A DNA stretch of 64,000 nt. Source: Treponema sp. GTDB taxonomy: Bacteria; Spirochaetota; Spirochaetia; Treponematales; Treponemataceae. Shown here in pieces: positions 1 through 11,660 of the stretch (position 1 is its first letter; every line of letters begins with the position of its first letter). The stretch is from assembly GCA_016290995.1 (NCBI GenBank), contig JAEEVR010000003.1, positions 62,001 through 126,000 on the forward strand. Reading direction: 5' to 3'. A program made the translations under genes and the position numbers. The notes beneath the pieces are model-generated. The model was not told the origin of the DNA. It ran no database searches and saw nothing but the letters and a program-made list of their open reading frames with translations.

Positions 1-530
1 TTATAGCAGGACTCCGACGGGCGCGTAATCGTAAACTTAATTCCGCCCGCCACTTTTTCTACTTTAACATGTTCAGTCTGCAAGATTTCCGGTTCCGTAT
101 CAATGACAACGGTCTTGACGTTTTCTTTCTTGACTTCCTGTCCGCTCGCCGTAACTGTCGCGGGAATTGTTATGGACAGTGTTACGGAGCATTTTTTTGC
201 TTCAGAAACGCCAGTCACTTTTATCACAAGGGAAGTTTCGGTAGCCGAAACTATCACAGCCTTAAAGCCTATAAATCCAGACGAGCCAACAGAGCGCGAA
301 ACGGTATTGTCCGAAAACCATTCGCTAACGTCCGTTCCGGCGGAAAGGCTGGCCACTCCCGCCGCGCTCAATTTGTCCGAGGCAGAAGACAAATCAATGG
401 TTAAAGTTTCTTCATACGTTCTTCTCAACGACGGAGACTCATTACCGCCTCCTGCAGAGTTGGAACAGCCCGCACAAGCCAAAGCGAAAAAAGCCGCAAA
501 AACAGTGGCCAAATAAGAAAACTTTTTCAT
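1..530 (-). CDS. Lipoprotein of unknown function, C-terminus cut by window edge
   Basis: The gene starts at 530 and runs in frame off position 1, so 176 residues are visible. The N-terminus (MKKFSYLATVFAAFF...) is a signal peptide followed by cysteines in the contexts ALAC and CAGC, fitting a relaxed spirochaete lipobox. A glycine/serine tether follows, then a beta-rich region with alternating hydrophobic residues (for example KKCSVTLSITIPATV) resembling the Ig-like segments of Treponema surface lipoproteins. No catalytic motif is seen. It has its own consensus promoter (575-603) and diverges from an XRE regulator, which may control it. Function is not recognised. Confidence 0.8.
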   Translation of the reverse strand, partial: MKKFSYLATVFAAFFALACAGCSNSAGGGNESPSLRRTYEETLTIDLSSASDKLSAAGVASLSAGTDVSEWFSDNTVSRSVGSSGFIGFKAVIVSATETSLVIKVTGVSEAKKCSVTLSITIPATVTASGQEVKKENVKTVVIDTEPEILQTEHVKVEKVAGGIKFTITRPSESCY

Positions 531-574
531 AAAATCCCCCATTTCGGAATATGAATATTTACATATTGTTATAA

Positions 575-603
575 ATTATATATGTATTATTTCATACTGT
601 CAA
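575..603 (-). promoter_or_regulatory. Consensus sigma70-type promoter of the divergent lipoprotein gene
   Basis: On the minus strand TTGACA (598-603) is separated by exactly 17 bp from TATAAT (575-580), a perfect match to the housekeeping consensus. The predicted transcript start lies about 38 nt before the lipoprotein ATG, leaving room for the G-rich Shine-Dalgarno seen just upstream of 530. A palindrome (605-621) abuts the -35 box. Confidence 0.75.
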
Positions 604-604
604 T

Positions 605-621
605 AATTACATTATGTAATT
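605..621. promoter_or_regulatory. 17-bp perfect palindrome, candidate XRE operator
   Basis: AATTACAT-T-ATGTAATT is an 8-bp inverted repeat around one central base. It sits directly upstream of the consensus -35 box of the lipoprotein promoter and just before a TAGTAT -10-like hexamer (624-629) for the XRE gene. This is the usual place for an autoregulatory HTH operator controlling both divergent genes. The symmetry is seen; binding is inferred. Confidence 0.55.
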
Positions 622-638
622 TTTAGTATCATCTTATT

Positions 639-950
639 ATGGGTTTCAAGGAAAATTTAAGGGCTGAACTTGATTACAAAGGGATGCTCGTAAAAGAGCT
701 GGCAAAAAAAAGCGGAATAAAAAAACAGACAATCGACAATTATCTTAGCGCCCACAACTCGATGCCAAGCGCGGAAACAGCCGTAAAACTCGCCAGAGCG
801 CTGGAAACAAGCGTGGAATTTCTAGTAAGCGGAAAGGCCCCCTCATCTCCTAAAAAGGCAAAAAGAGACCAAGAGATTCTTTTAGAAAACTACCAGCGGC
901 TTGCTCCCCAAAAAAAGAAACTTATTTTAGACTTGATTCAAACTCTTTAA
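639..950 (+). CDS. XRE/Cro-family helix-turn-helix regulator
   Basis: A 103-residue protein whose first ~65 residues form a typical lambda-repressor-like HTH: the helix KELAKKSGI, the recognition helix KKQTIDNYLS, and the following AETAVKLARALETSVEFLVSG signature of the HTH_3 family. The C-terminal ~35 residues are charged, with no effector domain. There is no clear Shine-Dalgarno, and a TAGTAT hexamer lies nine bases before the ATG, so the mRNA may be nearly leaderless. The palindrome at 605-621 is a plausible operator. Likely target, by position, is the divergent lipoprotein gene. Confidence 0.85.
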   Translation: MGFKENLRAELDYKGMLVKELAKKSGIKKQTIDNYLSAHNSMPSAETAVKLARALETSVEFLVSGKAPSSPKKAKRDQEILLENYQRLAPQKKKLILDLIQTL

Positions 951-954
951 CCAC

Positions 955-1653
955 CTATTTCTTCACCGCGACAAACATTAGGCGGGCGCTGTTGGGGAGG
1001 ACTACGTTCCACAAGGCTTCAAAGTCTTTCCATGACTCCTTGCGGTTAGTGGCGCCGCTGGAGTTGCGGAAGGACGGAACGGAATCCTGAATGTAGACAA
1101 AGCGCTGGTCGTAGCCGACGACGGGAACGTAGTGCCAGCCGCCAGGGCAGTTGATCAAAACGATTACGGGAATGTTATGGCTCACCGCGTTCTTCAGCGC
1201 GGCGGCGTCGCCTTTAAAAACGTCCATCTTATAACCGCGCTGTTTGTCCCAAAAATTTTTGAGCGGCTTTGGATTGATTGTTCCGTCAGGATTTTTTTCT
1301 TCTATCTGATCGTATAGTTCCAAGCCCTTTGCGTTTTCTCCGTAAAAGCGCAAGACAAAGGCGGACGACATCGCGCCGCACTCGTTATGCTCTTGGCTTT
1401 CGGCGGCGGGCATTGGGCTAATCATAAACGCTTCAGAGTCCAGGCTGCCGCCGGGAATCGCGCTTTGGTCGTAGGCAGGAGCCTCAATCATTCCGCGCTC
1501 GTAAAAGGCTTGCACCATCTCTTTAGGATAGCGCTTTAAGATTTCGGCAAGCGGGTCCTTTTCTTTGCAGGAAGCAAAGAGCGCGAGGGCTGCAACGCAA
1601 GCAAGCGCCGCGATGCCGCCGCGCTTAAGGCCTTTAAGACGCTCGCGGCTCAC
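955..1653 (-). CDS. Lipoprotein with C39-like cysteine peptidase domain
   Basis: A 232-residue protein with a positively charged N-terminus and hydrophobic stretch ending in LFASC (Cys29), a lipobox. The body matches the C39-like (papain-fold) peptidase family: NECGAMS carries the presumed nucleophile Cys92, GGWHYVPVVGYD the histidine His174, and YIQD the aspartate Asp190. It should be membrane-anchored and face outward; the substrate is unknown. It overlaps the upstream SPFH gene by 4 bp, so the two are translationally coupled. Catalytic residues are read from the sequence; activity is inferred. Confidence 0.8.
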   Translation of the reverse strand: MSRERLKGLKRGGIAALACVAALALFASCKEKDPLAEILKRYPKEMVQAFYERGMIEAPAYDQSAIPGGSLDSEAFMISPMPAAESQEHNECGAMSSAFVLRFYGENAKGLELYDQIEEKNPDGTINPKPLKNFWDKQRGYKMDVFKGDAAALKNAVSHNIPVIVLINCPGGWHYVPVVGYDQRFVYIQDSVPSFRNSSGATNRKESWKDFEALWNVVLPNSARLMFVAVKK

Positions 1654-2534
1654 TTTACCAATTCCTTAAGGCTTGCGGCAAGACCGGCCATGTTTTGAAT
1701 GTCGGAGGGAACGATAAGCTTTGTGGCTTGTCCGTTGGCGACTTTTTCAAGCGCCTCAAGGCTGCGGAGCTTTATAACGGCGTCGTCGATTTTGGCTTCT
1801 TTGATTATGCGCAAGCCGTCGGCGGTGGCGGACTGAACTTCGCGAATCGCTGCGGCCTCGCCTTCCGCCTTTCTAATCTTGGCTTCCTTTTCGGCTTCGG
1901 CCTGCAAAATCATCGCCTGCTTTTGTCCTTCGGCGACAAGGATTTCGCTTTGCTTTTGTCCTTCGGCGATAAGAATCTTTTCGCGGCGCTCTCGTTCGGC
2001 GCGCATTTGCTTTTCCATCGCTTCCCTAATCGCCTCTGGCGGCATGATGTTCTTTACTTCTACGCGGTTGACTTTGATGCCCCAAGGGTCTGTGGCTTCG
2101 TCGATGATCGCACGCATCTTTGTATTGATGATGTCGCGGCTTGTGAGCGTGGTGTCCAAGTCCAATTCGCCGATGATGTTTCGCAGCGTCGTCGCGCTAA
2201 GGTTTTCTATCGCCATCATCGGAGCTTCTACGCCGTAAGTGTAAAGCTTGGGCTCGGTGATTTGCATGTAGACGACGCTGTCGATTTTCATCGTAACGTT
2301 GTCCTTTGTGATTACAGGCTGAGGCGGAAAGTCCAGCACTTGCTCTTTGAGCGTGACCGTGTTGGCGATTCTGTCGATAAAGGGAATCTTTACGTGAAGG
2401 CCCGCCTGCCAAGTGGAGCAGTAAGTTCCAAGGCGTTCGATGATAAAGGCGCGAGACTGGGGAACAATCCTAATGTTCGCGACAACCAACAAGAAAATAA
2501 CGACGCACAAGGCCAAAAAGAAATATGTACTCAT
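1650..2534 (-). CDS. SPFH/stomatin-like membrane protein (QmcA/paraslipin type)
   Basis: 294 residues: one N-terminal transmembrane segment (about 4-20), an SPFH domain beginning IRIVPQSRAFIIERLG, the family-typical region DIINTKMRAIIDEATDPWGIKV, and a long charged helix with repeats of ILIAEGQKQ and ILQAEAEKEA that forms the oligomerisation coiled coil. Members build large membrane microdomain rings and often regulate proteases. There is no NfeD partner; the next gene in the operon is instead a C39-like peptidase lipoprotein. Confidence 0.9.
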   Translation of the reverse strand: MSTYFFLALCVVIFLLVVANIRIVPQSRAFIIERLGTYCSTWQAGLHVKIPFIDRIANTVTLKEQVLDFPPQPVITKDNVTMKIDSVVYMQITEPKLYTYGVEAPMMAIENLSATTLRNIIGELDLDTTLTSRDIINTKMRAIIDEATDPWGIKVNRVEVKNIMPPEAIREAMEKQMRAERERREKILIAEGQKQSEILVAEGQKQAMILQAEAEKEAKIRKAEGEAAAIREVQSATADGLRIIKEAKIDDAVIKLRSLEALEKVANGQATKLIVPSDIQNMAGLAASLKELVK

Positions 2535-2548
2535 GCGTCTATTCTATA

Positions 2549-3304
2549 CTAGTAGTCGAGAGCCGTCAAGATTTCAGTGTGGTCGCGGAAAACGGCCACG
2601 GTGTGCTCCTCGTGGGCGCTGGGCTTTCCGTCGGCGGTAACGACTGTCCATCCGTCGTCCAAAACGCGAACGTCGGCGGTTCCAAGGTTGATCATCGGCT
2701 CAATCGCCAAAACCATTCCGGCTTGAATGCGGGGATTGGAGTCCAGCGCGTCAAGAGTGTTTGGAATGCTGGGATCTTCGTGAACGTCAAGGCCAACGCC
2801 GTGGCCGCAGTATTCGTAAACGATTCCGTAGCCGTGCTTTTCGGCGATTTCCTGGACGGCGCGAGCGATGTCGCCGATTCTGTTTCCGGTCTTGCAAGCG
2901 GCGATTCCAGCCTGCAAGCACTGCAAGGTAACGTCGTCAAGCTTTTTAAGCTCTGGCTTAACGTTCCCAACCAAAACCGAATGCGTTGAATCGCTTATGT
3001 AGCCGTCAAGGTCGATGCCGACGTCAAGGCTTACCAAGTCGCCGTCCTGGATGATTTTCTTTTTGGAGGGAATGCCGTGGATAACCTCTTCGTTTATAGA
3101 AATGCAAGCCGCTCCGGGAAAGTCTTCCTTGTACCATGCGGGCTTACCGCCGTGGCTTACGATAAAATGCTTGCACAAATCGTCAACGTCTTTTGTTGAC
3201 ATTCCCGCCTTTACTTGCGGAATCACAAATTTGAACATATCCGCCAGCAAGTGGCAAGATTTTCTAATGCCGTCAATCTGTTTGTCGTTCTTTAATCTAA
3301 TCAT
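2549..3304 (-). CDS. map: Methionine aminopeptidase, type I
   Basis: 251 residues with the type I MAP core. It removes N-terminal methionine from nascent proteins in the cytoplasm. Metal ligands are visible in LVSLDVGIDLDGYISDSTHS (two aspartates), CGHGVGLDVHEDP (His), VLAIEPM (Glu) and SAHEEHTVAV (Glu); the His in GKPAWYKEDFP precedes them. Length is typical. The start overlaps the end of the upstream J-domain gene by 4 bp, suggesting coupled translation. Confidence 0.95.
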   Translation of the reverse strand: MIRLKNDKQIDGIRKSCHLLADMFKFVIPQVKAGMSTKDVDDLCKHFIVSHGGKPAWYKEDFPGAACISINEEVIHGIPSKKKIIQDGDLVSLDVGIDLDGYISDSTHSVLVGNVKPELKKLDDVTLQCLQAGIAACKTGNRIGDIARAVQEIAEKHGYGIVYEYCGHGVGLDVHEDPSIPNTLDALDSNPRIQAGMVLAIEPMINLGTADVRVLDDGWTVVTADGKPSAHEEHTVAVFRDHTEILTALDY

Positions 3305-4056
3305 TTTTTCACTCCTATGCGGTCCGCTTCGTCAAAGCATATTCGCGCGGTTTTTTCGTCTCCCAAACGTTTATAGATAATTCCCATTTTTCGCAAAATA
3401 AAGGCGTCTTCGGCGTCGCCAAGCTGCAGCTCCAACGCCCTCTCAAAAGTGTCCAACGCCAATTCGTCGCTGATCGTTCCTTCAATGTGGTTATGCAAAA
3501 TGTTTTTTGCAAACGCGAGAACTTCGGGAAAGAACAAGCGAAAGTAGTCAAAGGAATATTCCAGCTTAATGATGTCTTCCAGCAAAGCAAAGGCGTCAAA
3601 ATATTCGCCGCGCAAGTGGAGTTCCTCGCTAAGAATAAAGCCGTAGTCCATAAAATTTTCGCGGGTAAACCAATACTTAAGCGAAAACTTTCTCCGCTCC
3701 GTCTGCATTCTCTTAAACTCCGCGACCGCGTCGTCCTCGCGTCCGTGCAGCAAGTCAAAGAAAATCAACTTTGCGCGGCTTTCGTCGTCGTCGCGCGACA
3801 AAAGCCATTCGCGGTAGTCCCACGACTTGACCTTGCGCCTTCTAAAATGCTCCGAAAAAGAAGAATCGAATATGGCGCGCGATTTTTGGTCTGTAAGAAT
3901 TTCGTAGGCGCGAACAATCTTCTTAAAGTGTTCGGCTGTCGATTCGTCGCCCGAAACGTCTGGATGATATTTTTTAACTTTTTCTCTGTAGGCGCGGCGA
4001 ATTTCGGCAATCGACGCATTCGGCTTTACGCCCAATATTTTGTAGCAATCTTCCAT
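3301..4056 (-). CDS. J-domain (DnaJ-like) protein
   Basis: 251 residues. Residues 1-66 are a J-domain with the diagnostic HPD (KKYHPDVSG) between helices II and III and the end helix YEILTDQKSRAIFD. There is no Gly/Phe region or zinc-finger, so it is not DnaJ itself. The remainder is helical and looks TPR-like (DTFERALELQLGDAEDAFILRKMGIIYKRLGDEKTARICFDEA at the end), suggesting a co-chaperone with a specific client. It is followed by map with a 4-bp overlap. Confidence 0.85.
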   Translation of the reverse strand: MEDCYKILGVKPNASIAEIRRAYREKVKKYHPDVSGDESTAEHFKKIVRAYEILTDQKSRAIFDSSFSEHFRRRKVKSWDYREWLLSRDDDESRAKLIFFDLLHGREDDAVAEFKRMQTERRKFSLKYWFTRENFMDYGFILSEELHLRGEYFDAFALLEDIIKLEYSFDYFRLFFPEVLAFAKNILHNHIEGTISDELALDTFERALELQLGDAEDAFILRKMGIIYKRLGDEKTARICFDEADRIGVKK

Positions 4057-4063
4057 TTTGCTT

Positions 4064-4585
4064 TTACAATATTCTGTACAACTCCTCGATCTTGGGTTCG
4101 TACACTACCAAGGTGGAACAGTTGGCGTTAAGGATTATCTCTTTGTCGGTCCTAGAAAAAATCGCCGATTCGTCGGAGGCTTTTCCTGTAATCGAATAGC
4201 GCGAAGGATGGCCGCCAAGCAAAATCAACTTTGCCCCAAAAGCGTCGGCGGCTTTTACAACTTCAACCCAAACGCTTCCTTCGCGCAATTCAGTCTCCAC
4301 CTTAACGCCTTTTTTCTTTGCCAATTCCGTGACGTAGTTCAAATACTTTTCGCCGTCGGCGTGAAGGTTCGATTCAAAATCAGCGCTTTCTTCCTGCACT
4401 AAAAACTTTCCGATTGTAAGGCGCTTTAGCGTGGCGGTGTCAACGACGTAAACAAACTTCAAGTTAAAATGATATTGCTTTGCCATAATTATTCCGTACA
4501 TCGCCGCGTGAATCGACGACTGGGAACCGTTTATGGCAACCAAAACATTTTTTACAAGCGGTTTAATCATTTGTCCTCCACTCAA
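4064..4585 (-). CDS. Universal stress protein (UspA family)
   Basis: 173 residues with a single USP fold: an N-terminal beta strand VKNVLVAINGSQSSIHAAMYG, a central acidic helix region and the C-terminal LILLGGHPSRYS...NANCSTLVVY, equivalent to the ATP-binding GxxGHSS...CPVLVV loop of the family. It overlaps the V-ATPase subunit D gene by 4 bp and so is probably the last gene of the ATPase operon. A link to ion-motive-force stress is inference from position only. Confidence 0.8.
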   Translation of the reverse strand: MSGGQMIKPLVKNVLVAINGSQSSIHAAMYGIIMAKQYHFNLKFVYVVDTATLKRLTIGKFLVQEESADFESNLHADGEKYLNYVTELAKKKGVKVETELREGSVWVEVVKAADAFGAKLILLGGHPSRYSITGKASDESAIFSRTDKEIILNANCSTLVVYEPKIEELYRIL

Positions 4586-5202
4586 CCTTTAACTTTATTC
4601 TTTAACGCCTTAAGAACAAAGGTGTTGTCTCGCTCCCTTTCTTCCAACTGGCTTTCGATATACTTTTTTGTTTCCGACGCTTGCGGAATGACCATCTTGT
4701 CCAAGGCGTTTACGCGGCGCTGGGTCTTCTTAACCTCGCCCGCAAGTCGCCAAACGATCGTGCGGATGCTGGCCATGTCGGTAAGCAAACGCAAGAGGTT
4801 AAAGAAATCGACCATAACTTCGTCGCAGCTGGAAAAAGTTCCCAAAAAAGAATAGAACAATTGGCGCTGCGGAAGCTCAACGTCAATCGAAGAAAAATTC
4901 ATTCCGCCGATTGTGACAGGCTTTTCCTTAATCTTAAAGTCGTACTGCACGGCGCGGGACATTTGCTCAACGCGGTCGCCGCCAACGTGCATCAACATTC
5001 GCTTAAGGGCTGGATAAGCGCGGTCGATCAACTTGTCGATGTCGCGCTCAAGCACTTTTACCTTGTCAACCATTCGCATCAATTCCATTACCAAAATCTC
5101 GCGCTTTTGCTCAAGCAGCTCGTATCCGTTTTGCGCGGAGGCAAGCTGCTCTTTCATTGCGAGAAGGTTTGATTTTGTCGGAGCGATGTTCAGTTTGGCC
5201 AT
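4582..5202 (-). CDS. atpD: V/A-type ATPase subunit D (central stalk)
   Basis: 206 residues, mostly long helices, beginning LNIAPTKSNLLAMKEQLASA, the typical coiled-coil start of V/A subunit D, and with a second long helix at the C-terminus (VNALDKMVIPQASETKKYIESQLEERERD). It forms the rotor shaft inside the A3B3 head with subunit F. Last of the nine ATPase genes here; position after B is the usual one. Confidence 0.93.
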   Translation of the reverse strand: MAKLNIAPTKSNLLAMKEQLASAQNGYELLEQKREILVMELMRMVDKVKVLERDIDKLIDRAYPALKRMLMHVGGDRVEQMSRAVQYDFKIKEKPVTIGGMNFSSIDVELPQRQLFYSFLGTFSSCDEVMVDFFNLLRLLTDMASIRTIVWRLAGEVKKTQRRVNALDKMVIPQASETKKYIESQLEERERDNTFVLKALKNKVKG

Positions 5203-5211
5203 TTATTGCGT

Positions 5212-6603
5212 TCAGTCCTTTGGCAAATACTTTTCGATGTATTCCGTGCTTACGCGCAAAAGCTCTTCGCGCGGCAAATACTTTAGCGTCTTCCAGCCGA
5301 TGTCCAAAGTCTCTTCGATGGAACGGTTTTCGTATTCGCCTTGGCACAAGAATTCGCGCTCAAAGTGGTTTCCAAAATTCAAGTACATTTTGTCCAGCTC
5401 GCCCAACTCTTCTTCGCCGATAATCGCGGCCAAGTTTCTGATGGACTTTACCTTTGAGTAGGAAGCGAAAAGCTGGCTTGAAAGTCCCGCGTGGTCCTCG
5501 CGGGTCATGACTCGGCCGTCGGCCGCGACGCCGATTCCGTCCTTCATCAAGCGCGAAAGGCTTGGAAGTCCGGCCACCGGCGGGTACATGTCCTTTTGGT
5601 AAAGCTCGCGGTCCAATACGATTTGGCCTTCGGTGATGTAGCCGGTAAGGTCCGGAATCGGGTTTGAGATGTCGTCGTTGGGCATCGTCAAAATCGGAAT
5701 CTGCGTGATGCTTCCTTCGCTGTCTTTAATACGGCCGGCGCGTTCGTACAACTCGGCAAGGTCGGAATACAAGTAGCCAGGATAGCCTTTTCGGCCCGGA
5801 ACCTCGCCGCGCGTCGTTGAAATTTCTCGCAAGGCTTCGCAATAGTTTGTCATATCGGTCATTACGACCAAAACGTGCATTCCCTTTTTGTAAGCCAAAT
5901 ATTCCGCGGCGGTCAAAGCGCAGCGCGGAGTGATGATGCGTTCGATGCTGGGAGCGTCGGCAAGGGACTGGAACATTACAACTTTTGAAAGAACGCCGCT
6001 TTCCTCAAAGGTGTTGGTAAAGAAGCGCGCTACGTCGTACTTGATTCCCATTCCGGCAAAGACCATTACAAATTGGTCGTCGGAGCTTTTAAGCCTTGCT
6101 TGGCGAATGATTTGCGCGGCGAGCTTGTTGTGAGGCAAACCGTTTCCGCTAAAAATCGGAAGCTTTTGGCCGCGAATCAAAGTGTTCATTCCGTCGATTG
6201 AAGAAATGCCCGTTTGGATAAAGTCACGGGGATAAACGCGCGCGTAAGGATTAATCGGGCTTCCGTTTACGTCAAGCTTTTCGGAAGAAACGATTTGGCC
6301 GTAGCCGTCGATCGGTTGGCCAAGGCCGTTAAAGATGCGGCCCAAAAGTCCTTCGCCGACGCGAAGCTCTAGCGGCTCTCCCAAAAATTCTATTGACGAT
6401 TCTTTAAGATCGATTCCTGTCGTGCTTCCAAAAACCTGCACGATCGCGGCTTCTTCATTCAAGTCGATGACGCGGCCTGTTTTCTTTTCGCCGTTTTTGT
6501 CGCGTATGTAAACGACTTCGTTGTAGGAAACGTTTTCGCTGCGGCGGACGGCTACAATCGGGCCTTCAACAGAATTAATTCCTCTGTATTCAATTCCTTT
6601 CAT
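5212..6603 (-). CDS. atpB: V/A-type ATPase subunit B (non-catalytic)
   Basis: 463 residues, usual length. It carries the characteristic regions [30 protein letters not shown] (degenerate P-loop typical of the regulatory subunit) and [20 protein letters not shown]. Alternates with subunit A in the hexameric head. Its start abuts the last base of the A gene stop (shared base 6603). Confidence 0.97.
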   Translation of the reverse strand: MKGIEYRGINSVEGPIVAVRRSENVSYNEVVYIRDKNGEKKTGRVIDLNEEAAIVQVFGSTTGIDLKESSIEFLGEPLELRVGEGLLGRIFNGLGQPIDGYGQIVSSEKLDVNGSPINPYARVYPRDFIQTGISSIDGMNTLIRGQKLPIFSGNGLPHNKLAAQIIRQARLKSSDDQFVMVFAGMGIKYDVARFFTNTFEESGVLSKVVMFQSLADAPSIERIITPRCALTAAEYLAYKKGMHVLVVMTDMTNYCEALREISTTRGEVPGRKGYPGYLYSDLAELYERAGRIKDSEGSITQIPILTMPNDDISNPIPDLTGYITEGQIVLDRELYQKDMYPPVAGLPSLSRLMKDGIGVAADGRVMTREDHAGLSSQLFASYSKVKSIRNLAAIIGEEELGELDKMYLNFGNHFEREFLCQGEYENRSIEETLDIGWKTLKYLPREELLRVSTEYIEKYLPKD

Positions 6604-8366
6604 TACAATTCCACCTTGCGGTATGTCCGCTCCAACTCGCTGATTTCATTTTCCATGCGGCTTTGGATTTCCTTGACTTGGTCAAGTTTGTCGTTGGCCA
6701 CGACGCTCTTGATGCGGACGATTTCTTCGCGGCACTTAAGGGCGGAGATTTGTCCAAGAGGAGCGCCGGCTTTTATCAAGGCCAAAGTCCTGTCGTAAAA
6801 ATCCATTATCAAAGACAAGATTACGATTTGCTTTTCGGCGGCGCAGTAAGAGTCAATCTTGTCGTAAGAGTTTTGCTGCAAAAAGCCGTTCTTTATCATG
6901 TCGGAAACAATCAACACAATGCGCTCCGAATCCGGCAAGGCGTCGGGGCCGATCAAGCGGACGATTTGCTGCAAGCGCTGTTCCGTCTTTAAAAGGTCAA
7001 GCGCGCGCGATCGGATGGAAAGCCATTCTGGATTCTGGCGCTCCCACCAATCCTTTACTTCGTCGGCGTATTCGCTGTAGGAATCAATCCAGCCGATGGC
7101 GGGATAGTGGCGCGCGTTGGCCAAGTCGCGGTCCAAGGCCCAAAAGCATCTGATAAAGCGCTTTGTGTGCTGTGTTACCGGCTCCGAAAAATCGCCGCCG
7201 GGCGGGCTAACCGCGCCGATGACGCTTACGCTGCCCTCTTTTTTGTCCAAACTAATTACGCGGCCGGCGCGTTCGTAGAACTCAGCCAAGCGCGTGGGAA
7301 GATACGCCGGGAATCCTTCTTCCGCGGGCATTTCTTCCATGCGGCCGCTAAGCTCGCGCAAGGCTTCCGCCCAGCGGCTTGTAGAGTCGGCCATAATCGC
7401 AACCGCCATTCCCATGTCGCGGTAGTATTCGGCGAGCGTGATTCCTGAATAAAGGCTTACTTCGCGCGCGGCTACCGGCATGTTTGAAGTGTTGGCGATA
7501 AGAATAGTTCGTTCCATCAAAGAGCGGCCGGTTCGCGGGTCGATGATCTCGGGGAACTCGGTAAGAACGTCGGTCATTTCGTTTCCGCGCTCGCCGCATC
7601 CGATGTAAATGATCAAGTCCGCGTCGCACCATTTTGCGATGGAATGTTGCGTCATTGTCTTTCCGGTTCCAAAGCCGCCGGGGATCGCCGCCGTTCCGCC
7701 CTTTGAAAGCGGAAAGAAAACGTCGATGACGCGGAGGCCCGTGATAAGAGGCTCGGTTACGCCAAGTTTTTCCGTGTAGGGGCGCGGCTTTCGCACCGGC
7801 CAGTATTGGCTAAGCTTTATCTCTTCGCCAAGCTCGGTTACGCCGATCACCTCGTCAACGGTGTAAGAGCCGCTTCCCTTAAACTCCTTCAATACGCGGC
7901 CGCGAGTTTGCGGCGGAACCATTATCGTATGCAAAATCGACGACGTTTCTTGAACCGTTCCCAAGGCAAGGCCGGGAGCGATTGGGTCGCCCTCTTTTGC
8001 GCTTGCTTTAAATTCCCATTTCTTTTCCAGGTCAAGGGCTTCGGCGCGTTCGCCGGCCAGCAAGAAAGAGCCCTTCTCTTCGTACATCGTTTTAAGGGGG
8101 CGCTGGATTCCGTCGTAAATCGTTCCGACCAAGCCGGGGCCAAGGTGCAACGAAAGCGGCCTGTCCTCGCACTCAATCTCTTCGCCAACCTTAAGGCCGG
8201 TCACGTCTTCGTAAACTTGAATCGTGGCGCTGCCCTGATTTTGGCGGATGATTTCGCCCATCAATTTTTTTTGGCCTACGTTAACGACATCGTAAAGGCC
8301 GGCGCCTTCCAAGCCCTTTGCAAAAATAATCGGGCCGGAAACACGTTCAATCGTTCCGCGAGTCAT
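6603..8366 (-). CDS. atpA: V/A-type ATPase subunit A (catalytic)
   Basis: 587 residues. The P-loop [11 protein letters not shown], the Walker B region and the Arg-finger partner segment [22 protein letters not shown] are intact, and the A-type bulge domain is present near residues 110-200. It hydrolyses or synthesises ATP at the A/B interfaces. Starts one base after the stop of the E gene. Confidence 0.97.
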   Translation of the reverse strand: MTRGTIERVSGPIIFAKGLEGAGLYDVVNVGQKKLMGEIIRQNQGSATIQVYEDVTGLKVGEEIECEDRPLSLHLGPGLVGTIYDGIQRPLKTMYEEKGSFLLAGERAEALDLEKKWEFKASAKEGDPIAPGLALGTVQETSSILHTIMVPPQTRGRVLKEFKGSGSYTVDEVIGVTELGEEIKLSQYWPVRKPRPYTEKLGVTEPLITGLRVIDVFFPLSKGGTAAIPGGFGTGKTMTQHSIAKWCDADLIIYIGCGERGNEMTDVLTEFPEIIDPRTGRSLMERTILIANTSNMPVAAREVSLYSGITLAEYYRDMGMAVAIMADSTSRWAEALRELSGRMEEMPAEEGFPAYLPTRLAEFYERAGRVISLDKKEGSVSVIGAVSPPGGDFSEPVTQHTKRFIRCFWALDRDLANARHYPAIGWIDSYSEYADEVKDWWERQNPEWLSIRSRALDLLKTEQRLQQIVRLIGPDALPDSERIVLIVSDMIKNGFLQQNSYDKIDSYCAAEKQIVILSLIMDFYDRTLALIKAGAPLGQISALKCREEIVRIKSVVANDKLDQVKEIQSRMENEISELERTYRKVEL

Positions 8367-8969
8367 TTAAAGCCTCCCGCCAAAAAGCGCGGAGCACATT
8401 TCTTGGTAGTGCTTGTCCTTTGCCGCGCCGATGATTTCTTCTATTGTCAACCTGATTTTTACGCCTCGGTCTTCCGACTCAAGAACGATTCCGTCAGGGT
8501 CATGTACATTCTGAACTGTTTCGCAAGAAAGCAATTTGCTTCCAAGCTTTTTTTCAACCGCTTCTTGCGCTTCTTTTTTGTCAAAGCCGCAAACCTTGGC
8601 TGAGAATTTTTTGTCTTTTACCAAATCTTCCTTTCCGTCCAAAAGCTTTGTCACAAGCTGCAGGCGCTGAGCGGAAGACAAATTTTTTAAATAATCTTCT
8701 ATGCCTTGATTGATGGAAGTTCCGATAAACGAAACCAAAAAGCGTTCCTTTTCCAACGGAAGAGAGGCGTCCGAATCCTTTTTAATTTTTTCTTCCTTGG
8801 CGCCGTAGAATTTTTCTTTTTGCTCTTTAGCGGCTTCAAGGCGTTCGCTGACGCGATTCAAAAGTTCGGCGGCCTTTTGCTTTCCTTGGTCAAGCAAGGC
8901 TTGGGCCTTTTTGCGCGCGTCGTTTTGGATTTCTTTGTCAAGAATATCTGTTGAGCGTAATTCTTCCAT
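8367..8969 (-). CDS. atpE: V/A-type ATPase subunit E (peripheral stalk)
   Basis: 200 residues: an N-terminal half that is one long charged helix (DARKKAQALLDQGKQKAAEL...) and a C-terminal alpha/beta domain with DPDGIVLESEDRGVKIRLTIEEII, matching the head domain of subunit E. It pairs with the G/H-like subunit at 12662-12964 to make the stator stalk. The family is weakly conserved, so operon position supports the assignment. Confidence 0.87.
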   Translation of the reverse strand: MEELRSTDILDKEIQNDARKKAQALLDQGKQKAAELLNRVSERLEAAKEQKEKFYGAKEEKIKKDSDASLPLEKERFLVSFIGTSINQGIEDYLKNLSSAQRLQLVTKLLDGKEDLVKDKKFSAKVCGFDKKEAQEAVEKKLGSKLLSCETVQNVHDPDGIVLESEDRGVKIRLTIEEIIGAAKDKHYQEMCSALFGGRL

Positions 8970-8989
8970 AAAAACTTCCTAAGCTTCCC

Positions 8990-9325
8990 CTATACTTGAA
9001 TGCCAACCGCCTCGCGGATTGAATCCGTAAGTGTTTTGCGGCCGCTCAAATGACCGTTGATTCCGGGGATTTCAACAATCAACGGATACTTGGCTCCTCT
9101 CTGCCAGTCAACAATTTCGTCTTCCAGCAACATGGAAACTTCTTCCGTAAGAATGAGAACTTTTGGGCGTTCTTCGATTGCGGGAGCGTTCATCGTTCCG
9201 CCCTTGCCTGTAACGCGGTTAAAAGCGTCAAGCGCCTCGGCGCGGTTTGCTACAACCGCTCCAGAAACGCCAACCAAGCCAAAGGCAAGAACGATTTCGC
9301 GTTCGCCAATCACAAAATAATTCAC
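8990..9325 (-). CDS. atpF: V/A-type ATPase subunit F
   Basis: 111 residues with the small CheY-like fold of subunit F: YFVIGEREIVLAFGLVGVSGAVV at the start and PKVLILTEEVSMLLEDEI in the middle. It binds the D shaft in the rotor. Encoded between K and E, a common order in A-type operons. Confidence 0.92.
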   Translation of the reverse strand: MNYFVIGEREIVLAFGLVGVSGAVVANRAEALDAFNRVTGKGGTMNAPAIEERPKVLILTEEVSMLLEDEIVDWQRGAKYPLIVEIPGINGHLSGRKTLTDSIREAVGIQV

Positions 9326-9335
9326 AGGCCTTTGC

Positions 9336-11659
<2,324 letters not shown>

Positions 11660-11660
11660 T

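Noticed and set aside
1695..2552. Long open frame on the plus strand opposite the SPFH gene
   Set aside because: Composition mirrors the SPFH coding strand, there is no ribosome site, and the protein has no family features; the opposite frame is a clear SPFH protein.
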